Made by a program: the position numbers and the translations under genes | Source: Candidatus Poseidoniales archaeon | Lineage (GTDB): Archaea > Thermoplasmatota > Poseidoniia > Poseidoniales > Poseidoniaceae | Direction: 5' to 3' | Length of the DNA stretch: 15,036 nt | Assembly: GCA_003602665.1 (NCBI GenBank) | Contig: QQSG01000065.1 | Span: forward strand, 7,946-22,981 | Notes under the pieces: generated by a model | The model's database searches: none | What the model was told of the DNA's origin: nothing | The model's input: the letters and a program-made list of their open reading frames with translations, nothing else | In this document: in pieces, positions 7,729 to 14,915 of the stretch | How positions within the stretch are numbered: the stretch's first letter is position 1 | How the letters are laid out: each line of letters opens with the position of its first letter

Positions 7729-7766
7729 CCTGCGCTTATCTTACCGAAGGCAAGATATCACGCAGG
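7729..7766 (-). promoter_or_regulatory. Long stem-loop between archaellin and the downstream gene
   Basis: In the minus-strand RNA the outer stem CCTGCG/CGCAGG (6 bp) pairs positions 7761-7766 with 7729-7734. A 3/2 internal loop follows. The inner stem of 9 bp (7749-7757 with 7737-7745, one G-U pair) is capped by a CUUCGG-containing loop. It sits just after the archaellin stop codon. The last bases of its 3' arm are the first two G residues of the GGAGG ribosome binding site of the next gene. No U-tract follows, so it is more likely a processing, stabilising or translation-damping element than an intrinsic terminator. Confidence 0.7.
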
Positions 7767-7771
7767 ACGAC

Positions 7772-8404
7772 TCAGACCACCACTGCTCCACGGCTATCGT
7801 CGTTTACTTTGAGAATGTCGAAAGTACTTCCACCTCCAACAACGTGAATATACAAAGATGCTTTCACGTTCTCAGTAAACAAGTGTGTAGGACTACAGTC
7901 GTTGGCAGCGTCATTTACATCAAGTGAGACTCTGTAAGCTTTTCCAGCTTCAACTGTTGGTTCAGCGACAGGAGCAGCAGCGCCATCATCTAGTTCGAAA
8001 ACTTCACTGGCACCGCCATCCCCTGGGGTATCGTCAAATTCTCCTGCGAGTCTGTCTGTACTTGCTACACCAGCTCCACCGCCATCAGGGTCTTCACAGA
8101 AAACTTGCCATAGGATATCACTAGGGTCAGTATCATCAGATCCAGCTGCTAAACGGAAATAGACGACGAATGAGTCAGTAGGGTCGTCTACAAAAACGTT
8201 GAGGATTTGTATCTTACCTGACATTTCGTCAGTTGTATCGTCTCCAGTGGATTGGGCGTTCTGTTGCAACTTTTCTGCAGTCTGAATAATGACCGCAGCA
8301 GCTACAGCAGCAACAAGGATAAGTGCGATGAATACAATCATTGCACCTATACCGATTGCAGCTAAGTTATCGTTTTTCATGTTCTTTTCTTGTGTGTTCT
8401 TCAT
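7772..8404 (-). CDS. flaB: Archaellin (archaellum filament subunit), copy closer to flaF
   Basis: This filament subunit is made with a class III signal peptide that a FlaK/PibD-type peptidase removes before assembly. Of the 210 residues, the N-terminal hydrophobic helix begins at AAIGIGAMIVFIALILVA (15-32) and continues to about residue 41. The probable cleavage is Ala15/Ala16. The outer domain is acidic and beta-rich, with Cys103 and Cys170 matching a pair in the second archaellin. The C-terminus carries GGGSTFDIL and ends in VVV. The ATG at 8404 has GAGGTGA about 6 nt upstream. The internal ATG at 8380 lacks such a site. It starts 11 bases after the other archaellin and is almost identical to it across the N-terminal helix, so the two are tandem duplicates. 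There are no Asn-X-Ser/Thr sequons. Confidence 0.95.
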   Translation of the reverse strand: MKNTQEKNMKNDNLAAIGIGAMIVFIALILVAAVAAAVIIQTAEKLQQNAQSTGDDTTDEMSGKIQILNVFVDDPTDSFVVYFRLAAGSDDTDPSDILWQVFCEDPDGGGAGVASTDRLAGEFDDTPGDGGASEVFELDDGAAAPVAEPTVEAGKAYRVSLDVNDAANDCSPTHLFTENVKASLYIHVVGGGSTFDILKVNDDSRGAVVV

Positions 8405-8415
8405 ATTAAATCACC

Positions 8416-9012
8416 TCAAACTACTACGTCACCAACAGATGGTGAGCTTCCGTATTGTAATTCCTCGTATGTGCTTCCTCCACCATCTACAGTGAAGATA
8501 AGAATGTTATCTTCGTTTGCAACAGGGCCGCATTCATCAATTTCCATAACGAACACATATGTTGTTCCTGGGTTCAATGTGATAGCTGCAGCGCCAGCAC
8601 CATCTCCTGTGTGCACTGTTGCACCAGAGAGATCACCTTGAGCGAATTCAGTAGTATCGTCTGTTCCACCATCGTTTGTACCCTGGTCATCTAAACAGAT
8701 GACAGTATACCCTACGTCATCGCTTTGTGTTGGTTCAGAACCCGGAGCCAATTCGAATGTCACGAAAAGATCGTGATTCGCAGGGGCTGTGGCTGTTGCC
8801 TCGATGATGATGTTGATCAGAGTTATTTTCGTAGACATCTGTTCTTGGGTATCATCACCACTGGCTTGTGCGTTCTGTTGCAGCTTTTCTGCAGTCTGAA
8901 TAATGACCGCTGCTGCGACTGCCGCAACAAGAATCAAAGCAATGAATACAATCATTGCACCGATACCAATTGCAGCAAGTTCGTCTTGCTTCGTTTCTTT
9001 TTGGTTTTTCAT
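8416..9012 (-). CDS. flaB: Archaellin (archaellum filament subunit), promoter-proximal copy
   Basis: This is a 198-residue structural subunit of the archaellum filament. The class III signal segment ends near Ala13/Ala14, followed by AIGIGAMIVFIALILVAA and a long hydrophobic helix to about residue 39. The pattern EKLQQNAQ is shared with the downstream paralogue. The outer domain (from about residue 63) has no Lys and no Arg and about two dozen Asp/Glu, so the filament surface would be very acidic. Cys106 and Cys161 align with the cysteines of the paralogue. The C-terminus carries GGGSTYEEL and ends in VVV. The ATG at 9012 is preceded by AAGGTGAT 2 nt away. The 55-nt upstream gap carries two stem-loops. 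As the first archaellin of the pair it may be the major subunit, but that is inference. Confidence 0.95.
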   Translation of the reverse strand: MKNQKETKQDELAAIGIGAMIVFIALILVAAVAAAVIIQTAEKLQQNAQASGDDTQEQMSTKITLINIIIEATATAPANHDLFVTFELAPGSEPTQSDDVGYTVICLDDQGTNDGGTDDTTEFAQGDLSGATVHTGDGAGAAAITLNPGTTYVFVMEIDECGPVANEDNILIFTVDGGGSTYEELQYGSSPSVGDVVV

Positions 9013-9034
9013 TTTATCACCTTTTTTTTACTCG

Positions 9035-9056
9035 TCCTCCCTCCGAAGAGAGTGGA
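9035..9056 (-). promoter_or_regulatory. UUCG-capped stem-loop in the archaellin leader
   Basis: In the minus-strand RNA, 9048-9052 pairs with 9039-9043 (CUCUC/GAGGG, one G-U), closing a UUCG tetraloop with a C-G pair. After an A-A mismatch, 9054-9056 pairs with 9035-9037. It ends about a dozen bases before the AAGGTGAT ribosome binding site of the first archaellin. It has no U-tract after it, so I read it as an RNA stability or processing element. Confidence 0.6.
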
Positions 9057-9064
9057 AATGGATG

Positions 9065-9089
9065 GGGTCAAGAAGCACCTCCTTGACCC
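9065..9089 (-). repeat. 8-bp perfect inverted repeat at the end of the coiled-coil/Ig gene
   Basis: GGGTCAAG at 9082-9089 (read on the minus strand) pairs perfectly with CTTGACCC at 9065-9072 around a 9-nt loop that contains GGAGGTG. The stop codon of the upstream gene lies in the 3' arm. It forms a second hairpin immediately before the UUCG stem-loop. There is no following U-tract in the RNA. Confidence 0.6.
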
Positions 9090-10060
9090 AAGTCGATGCG
9101 AAGTGGCATACGTATTACTGCTACTTCGTCTGGAGTTAGTCTACCAATGAATGGTACTTTGTCGGCTGTAAAGCCTGGTGGAAGCCATGGATTGATGAGT
9201 ACATCGGATAGAGGTTCCATCGAACGGTTTTGAGCGCGAATAGTTACCATAACGTTACCATTCCTCATTTCATACCCAGTCGCTATTGAAAGTTTTCGAG
9301 AAAGTGGTATTTCATCCGAACCATGTCGGCGGTCGGCTTTGATTTCAAATCGAACTGGCAAGTTACCACCTGGACCAATAACAGGTACGTCGATGAACGA
9401 GGGGTTTGAGATCCATCCTCTCGGCACAGGAGGCTCTAATCGCATCATCGGCAATGGAATATCTCCGTCATTGATGATGCGGACGAGAAGAACTCCCGTC
9501 TCCCCACCTGCTGGCCATCGTGTATCCACAGATAGCCAAAAATGCCTGAATAAGAATGGATTGAGTGTAGATGAGTTACCACCGATCAAATCATCAACAA
9601 GGTATTCGACTTCAGTAGCAGCATATCCAACATCTCCGATTTCAGCAGCGCCTGTAGCATTCCTGAGTCTTCGTAGAACGTTTTCTACTTCTTCTTCGGC
9701 AAGTGCTTTTTCGCGTAACAAACGGTGAAGCATGGCAATGCTTCTACGGAGATAGAGTACATCTTCTTCTAAGACTTCCAGTGCTTTTTCTGCCTTTCTT
9801 ACACTGCGACGTGCCCTTCGGAGTCGATGTGCTTCCAAGAAAGAGCGAGCTTGTAGCATGTCGAGTTCGGTTGTCGCTAGTGAATTGACTTCATCGCTCA
9901 CAACACCTTGAACAAGGGTCTCGAGTTCTCGGCTTGCCTGCATAAGGCGTTGTGCGCTTTCTGTTGAAGCAGCGATTGCAGCTTGTGCATTTGCCAAATC
10001 GCCATCTTCAAGTTCAGACTCCGATGAGAAATCAACATCATCAGTTTTGCTCTTCGCCAT
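9068..10060 (-). CDS. Coiled-coil plus Ig-like (NEW3-type) protein of the archaellum operon
   Basis: The 330-residue product is not a recognised archaellum protein. The first 20 residues are acidic and disordered-looking. About 22-160 is an almost continuous helical, coiled-coil-like region with a basic patch (RLRRARRSVRKAEK, about 79-92). About 172-325 is beta-rich and looks like two Ig/NEW3-like domains: LLVRIINDGDIPLPMMRL with a following PRGW, then VTIRAQNRSMEPL with PPGF. There is no signal peptide or TM segment, so it is predicted to be cytosolic despite the Ig-like domains. The start is fixed by a full GGAGGTGAT site at 10066-10074. It overlaps the end of the giant gene by 20 bases, so translation of the two is probably coupled. 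A cytosolic partner of the giant membrane protein or the motor is inferred only from this coupling. Confidence 0.8.
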   Translation of the reverse strand: MAKSKTDDVDFSSESELEDGDLANAQAAIAASTESAQRLMQASRELETLVQGVVSDEVNSLATTELDMLQARSFLEAHRLRRARRSVRKAEKALEVLEEDVLYLRRSIAMLHRLLREKALAEEEVENVLRRLRNATGAAEIGDVGYAATEVEYLVDDLIGGNSSTLNPFLFRHFWLSVDTRWPAGGETGVLLVRIINDGDIPLPMMRLEPPVPRGWISNPSFIDVPVIGPGGNLPVRFEIKADRRHGSDEIPLSRKLSIATGYEMRNGNVMVTIRAQNRSMEPLSDVLINPWLPPGFTADKVPFIGRLTPDEVAVIRMPLRIDLGQGGAS

Positions 10061-13000
10061 CAGACATCACCTCCTCGTTTGATTCAGCCGCAACTGCAGG
10101 CGGCTCGATAATTGCAGAAAGGTCAAGTCCTTCCATGGCAAGGTCATTCAGTAGACGTGCAGGGTCTCCAAGATCACGCTCAATGCGTGTTGCTTTGACT
10201 TCGATATCAGTTAAGCGACCGTAGAGCGAACCATACATGTTATTGGAACGTCGAAGTATAATCCATACGACAATTGTAGAGAGAAGAATATAGCCCACGA
10301 GTGAAATCAAATTCGCTTCATCTGGTGACATTTGTGGAGGCAACCCTAGAATAACTGCAATGAATCCAAGTATCGGAAGGCTTAGAATTACAGTAAGTTG
10401 CCTTCTGGCATCAGCCAATGCTTGGAAGTGATCTGCGTAAATGGTGGAAATGCCTTTTCGAGCACGCTGATAATCCTCATGGATGTATCTGAATTCTTCA
10501 CTGCTTCGCCATGCCATACGCCAGACCCACAGTGCGGTGATAGCGATAATGCTTGGACCCCACCAAACGTAGTCAAGCAAGTGGAAAGAGAATCCAAGCA
10601 TAACAACGCCTGAGTAAACAGCCCCAAGCCTGTATTTCTCATTTTGATTTGTGAGACCCAATAAACCAACTGTAATGATCAATGCAATTCCGAAGCCGGC
10701 TAACACTGTAATAGGGGCTGGAGCACTTGAGTCTACTGTTTGCTTGAATACAACGACATCATTCGTAACATTGTTGTTCAATGCATAGGACGATACGATA
10801 GAAACGGTACAATCTGCGTCAACTCCCTGTTCCCACCAATCAAGAGTTTCTCCAGTCACCTGCCAGCGAAGAGTTTCTTCAGTACCTTCTGGCAAGAAAG
10901 GCACAATAGGTGTTTTGTCGTTGATCACAAGTCCAGTGCATTCAAGTTTTGAATTGATACCGAGTGCTAATGCTGTCCCTTCGTTCTTCAATTTGAATTC
11001 AAGATAAGCTGTTTGTCCCTCCATCAATTCATCGAGTTCGTTACCATCTGCATCAACAATACGTTGAGAGGATGGATCAATCATTGGGTCTGCATACATA
11101 TTTAGGGCAAAGGTGAACGTTTCTTCTGTGGCGATAGCGTAATTATTGTGCTCATCAGGATGATACAGGCGGATATCGAGTTCATAGCCATCTCCTGGAA
11201 GAATATTCGGACGGTCGGGTACCTTTACCATGAAGGTCAATGGAGGCGACTGTACGTACTTAGCACGCTCAGGAAGTTCAACGACGTTCGTTCCAGGGAC
11301 ACAAGGCTGTGTTAAGTTGATATAATGAACGGACTCTGGACCTTCGAGGTTTATGATGGAAATATTCCAAACATAATCCTCCTCTGAAAGGCCTATTTCG
11401 TTAAAGTCCAGTAGACGAGTGACCCCACATATCTCGATGGAGTAATTTGTAGGAGCATCAGTGGTTGAAGGAATATGGGAGTACGGAATAAATACGGCGA
11501 TTGGATCATCGTTTGCAGGAGCTTCCAGCCCATCGGCATATCCTATGTCGAACAAACGCTTCATTTTCAATTCAGTTGTAAATTCTCCACTTCCATCAAC
11601 ATCGACATCTGTAGGAGTAAGGGTGATGCGAAGATCTGCGGCAGTGGTCAAATCTGGATTTGTGTTTTCCGCATTTGCGCTTAATGACAAAGTTACTGGC
11701 ATGTTTCTTGGCAATGACAACTGCGTAGGAGAGGATGCTGATACACTCCAGTCATTGCTCTCAATCGTTAGCCCGGGCATCAATATTTGGTATCCGACAT
11801 TTACAACAACATCTTGGTTTCCTGTATTTATGATGGTAGCTTTCAATTCACGGTTATCGCCTTGATGGAAGAAATATTCGCTCTTCCAATCTTCGAGCGT
11901 GTAAGTAAAGACAGGGGCGACGAGGAGTTGTACCTTGCTTTCAACATAGATTTCACCAGTAGAAGTACTTGACACTGTAATGTTCGCATCATGGATTGCC
12001 CCATTGAGCATATTATCTGTGCCATCAAGTGCCGGGATTGTAATATCAAATGTCCCTGATGAAGTACCATCGATTGGAATTGTGAAGGTTTGGATGATTG
12101 GTGTTGTATCCCATCCTCCATCGACAGAGATGTTTACATTGACTGTTTCTACAAGATTACCTGTGTTTTCCAAATCAAACGGTAATGTGACGATGGTACC
12201 TGGAACTGCAGCGAGATTATCAGGGGTGCTAAGGACAACATCGTGGACTTCGGACATGTTCGCAACAATATTTGCATACAATTCAACTAATGTGCCGTTT
12301 TCATCAATCATGGAAACTGTCAAATTTGCCATGTAGAAATTATCTGCGCTCGCTTCTTGTGTCGGAATAATATTGACACGTACAGAGGATTCATATCCTG
12401 CGGCAATGATAACACTGCTTGATGTATCAAGTTCAAATGCAACGTCATCATATCCCCCATCATCAAGAGAAACGCTGTACGTAGTTGGGCCATTTCCAGT
12501 ATTCTTGATGACGACGAAGGCGGAAGGTGATTCATACGGTGTTGCTTCAATCGTTTGATTCGTAGGCGTTAGTAAAGCATTTACAGTCTCACCAACCCTA
12601 ATATCCATCGTTTGTTGTCCAACATAAGCACCAGTTTCGAGGTCATAATAGCGTATAGTCAGAGGTTGATCCAAGCCTGCTTGAGCCAATGGATCGGTCT
12701 TAACTGTCAAAGTGACGAGTGAAAGGTGCGCTCCGGATGACAATGGATAATCTTCCAGGTCGCTAGCAAGTCCTACGATTGTGTTATTTGGGCTAGCCGT
12801 TGTAAGACTAGCCTCCCAACCAACAGGTAAATCTTGAACTATTTCTAAACGATAGGACGAACGATCATTGCCAGTATTTCCAAATGTGAACATGAAATCA
12901 GTATCGACGCCAACGTTGGCTGGAAGTGGACCAGTTTCTGTAATCTCTCCATCGATGACCTTTGGAATAACAATCGAAAGTTCTTGAGTAATGGGTGGAG

Positions 13001-14915
13001 AGTATACTGCATTGGCAACATGCACTGTGCCTAGCGTAGGAGTTGTTGTAACTGGAATTTTGATGATACCTGCAAGAGGTACTTGTCCTGTTTGACTCTG
13101 AACACCGAGAGAGGCTGCGAAACTATCTCCTAAAGAGAGGCCTAAGCTTTCTTGGGGAGTCAACGCCGCAGTCCACCGGTCAACTTCGTTAAATCCACCT
13201 GATGATGCGGCTTCGAAAGAGATGTTTCCTACACTCAGAGCCACATCGACGGTTTCAGTGATGTCAGAAGCAAGATTATGCCGTACCTGTACGTCAAGAG
13301 CGAAAATCTCATCAATTCCTGTAGATAGACCTGCATTGAGAACATCGCTTTCTGTTAAGGTAATACTGTCTACTGGAAGTCCTGGGTCGATTGTGATGAC
13401 TGGCCGCACTTCGATTTGGCCAGTATCTGATGTAGGAATACTTCCAGAGACTGCTTCAGCAAAAATGTAGGCGCTCAGACTATCTCCTGCACGGTTGTAC
13501 TCTGCTGGATCGAGAGGCATCTGAATAGGAGGAACTTCCAAAGTGATGAATCCAGTAACGGTTTCTCCTACTTGTAACTCTCCAGTGTTACTGATAGAAA
13601 TAGTGTGATTCCAATTCAGAGCATTGACTGAGAGCCCAGAAACGAGATCGAACGAACTAGGAGCATTGCCTGTGTTTTCAACGGTGAAGGCCATGGTTGC
13701 TGGGGGATCGGTTTGTCCAGGCACAACCATCGTTGTAGTGTCGATGATGTCGACGGTTGCTTGGAGATTTTCCCCTGCCATGACGCGAGTCGTTTCGGCT
13801 AGGGCATATCCACTACCAGCAGATGTAATCGATAACGATACAATATCAATCTGTGACAAGAGAGCAGTCGGCGGTACTGTTACTTGGACACTCAATGTAG
13901 TCGTCTCATCTATGCCAATGAATTGAGTGATTGTCGAATCGAGGTCTGTTGATGCCCATCCTAATGTGCTGGAAACTGCAATACTGAACGAGTCAATAGA
14001 GCTGCCAGTATTCCGAATGACGTAATATAACGTAGTAGAATCACCCGGTGATGTCGTGCGGTCTGAAGGACCCACCATCTCGGCGATATAGTCACTGAAA
14101 ACAACATCAAATTCTTGATAAGTTTGAGTTTGAGTCCATCCTGTACCGTTGAGAACGACTTGAATCGACATGTTCCAAAGACCACTCAGCGAAGATGCGG
14201 AGAAAGTACCTGTTAGGATCTCTCCTTCCGAAGGATCGTAAATTGAACCTGGTTGCAGGGTTTGGGTATTGGACCAGATACTCACTGTTGATGGCGTGGC
14301 TGAGGCATTTGTAAGAACAAAATTCATGACAGCACTCATAGCCATCACACCATCGTTTCTAATGGTAGTATCAAAGGAGTGGCTCTGTCGATTTAGAACA
14401 ACATTTGTGTTTCCGGCAGCAATAGTTGGCAATGTATCTGCTATGACATTTGCTTCATGGAGGATTTCGACGTTGAAATCCCTTCGATACTCGTTGTTTG
14501 AAGGATTCCCATCATTTGCACTTGAAACTCGAGCAAAGAGGGTTTGTGAAGGTCCTGTTGTAGCCGTCCACGACAAGAGATAGGTAGTACTAGCAGAACC
14601 ACCAGCAATGGAACCAAGATCGACCGTGTCAACGGTACTTTCAGCAGCGCTTGGTGAGCCCTTGTGAACCAAGGAAAGGAAAGCGCTACCTGCAGTCGTA
14701 CCAACATTGGCTACATCAATACGGACAGTGTGGACGTCAGGAGCTAAAATTAACGACCCGTTGATTACCGATCCTGCACCATCGAATTTCATAGAAGTCA
14801 CTTGGAAATCAGGACCTGCGCGACCAGATGTTTCAGTAGCATCCGCAAACGGCAAAGCCACTTGAACCAAGAATAAAGTAACGAGAAGAACAGGTATTCC
14901 CTTCTGCTTAAGCAT
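10041..14915 (-). CDS. Giant surface protein: signal peptide, about 11 NEW3/CARDB-like Ig domains, five C-terminal TM segments
   Basis: The 1624-residue product starts with a Sec-type signal peptide (residues 1-26: basic MLKQK, hydrophobic core, ADA before the cut). About 1370 residues follow as tandem beta-sandwich units. They are recognisable by recurring strand motifs such as RNTGSS, ENTGNAPSSF, GNTGNDRSSY, KNTGNGPTTY, ENTGNL and INTGNQ, often followed by a GW segment, as in NEW3/CARDB domains. Many Asn-X-Ser/Thr sequons are present. Hydrophobic segments at about 1402-1421, 1432-1452, 1454-1469, 1507-1525 and 1536-1555 precede a charged tail of about 70 residues. With a cleaved signal peptide the repeats would be outside and the tail cytosolic. 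The ATG at 14915 is preferred to the TTG at 14939 because GGAGG lies 7 nt before it and it keeps a compact signal peptide. It overlaps the gene on either side. The function is unknown; a scaffold or anchor for the archaellum is inference. Confidence 0.9.
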   Translation of the reverse strand: MLKQKGIPVLLVTLFLVQVALPFADATETSGRAGPDFQVTSMKFDGAGSVINGSLILAPDVHTVRIDVANVGTTAGSAFLSLVHKGSPSAAESTVDTVDLGSIAGGSASTTYLLSWTATTGPSQTLFARVSSANDGNPSNNEYRRDFNVEILHEANVIADTLPTIAAGNTNVVLNRQSHSFDTTIRNDGVMAMSAVMNFVLTNASATPSTVSIWSNTQTLQPGSIYDPSEGEILTGTFSASSLSGLWNMSIQVVLNGTGWTQTQTYQEFDVVFSDYIAEMVGPSDRTTSPGDSTTLYYVIRNTGSSIDSFSIAVSSTLGWASTDLDSTITQFIGIDETTTLSVQVTVPPTALLSQIDIVSLSITSAGSGYALAETTRVMAGENLQATVDIIDTTTMVVPGQTDPPATMAFTVENTGNAPSSFDLVSGLSVNALNWNHTISISNTGELQVGETVTGFITLEVPPIQMPLDPAEYNRAGDSLSAYIFAEAVSGSIPTSDTGQIEVRPVITIDPGLPVDSITLTESDVLNAGLSTGIDEIFALDVQVRHNLASDITETVDVALSVGNISFEAASSGGFNEVDRWTAALTPQESLGLSLGDSFAASLGVQSQTGQVPLAGIIKIPVTTTPTLGTVHVANAVYSPPITQELSIVIPKVIDGEITETGPLPANVGVDTDFMFTFGNTGNDRSSYRLEIVQDLPVGWEASLTTASPNNTIVGLASDLEDYPLSSGAHLSLVTLTVKTDPLAQAGLDQPLTIRYYDLETGAYVGQQTMDIRVGETVNALLTPTNQTIEATPYESPSAFVVIKNTGNGPTTYSVSLDDGGYDDVAFELDTSSSVIIAAGYESSVRVNIIPTQEASADNFYMANLTVSMIDENGTLVELYANIVANMSEVHDVVLSTPDNLAAVPGTIVTLPFDLENTGNLVETVNVNISVDGGWDTTPIIQTFTIPIDGTSSGTFDITIPALDGTDNMLNGAIHDANITVSSTSTGEIYVESKVQLLVAPVFTYTLEDWKSEYFFHQGDNRELKATIINTGNQDVVVNVGYQILMPGLTIESNDWSVSASSPTQLSLPRNMPVTLSLSANAENTNPDLTTAADLRITLTPTDVDVDGSGEFTTELKMKRLFDIGYADGLEAPANDDPIAVFIPYSHIPSTTDAPTNYSIEICGVTRLLDFNEIGLSEEDYVWNISIINLEGPESVHYINLTQPCVPGTNVVELPERAKYVQSPPLTFMVKVPDRPNILPGDGYELDIRLYHPDEHNNYAIATEETFTFALNMYADPMIDPSSQRIVDADGNELDELMEGQTAYLEFKLKNEGTALALGINSKLECTGLVINDKTPIVPFLPEGTEETLRWQVTGETLDWWEQGVDADCTVSIVSSYALNNNVTNDVVVFKQTVDSSAPAPITVLAGFGIALIITVGLLGLTNQNEKYRLGAVYSGVVMLGFSFHLLDYVWWGPSIIAITALWVWRMAWRSSEEFRYIHEDYQRARKGISTIYADHFQALADARRQLTVILSLPILGFIAVILGLPPQMSPDEANLISLVGYILLSTIVVWIILRRSNNMYGSLYGRLTDIEVKATRIERDLGDPARLLNDLAMEGLDLSAIIEPPAVAAESNEEVMSDGEEQN

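Noticed and set aside
7729..7766. Hairpin as an intrinsic terminator after the archaellins
   Set aside because: No U-tract follows on the minus strand, and the 3' arm runs into the next gene's ribosome binding site. The downstream motor genes must be expressed.
10041..14915. Giant protein as a secreted glycosidase or protease, because NEW3-like domains often flank enzymes
   Set aside because: No enzymatic domain or catalytic motif is visible between the Ig-like units. The C-terminus is a multi-TM anchor.
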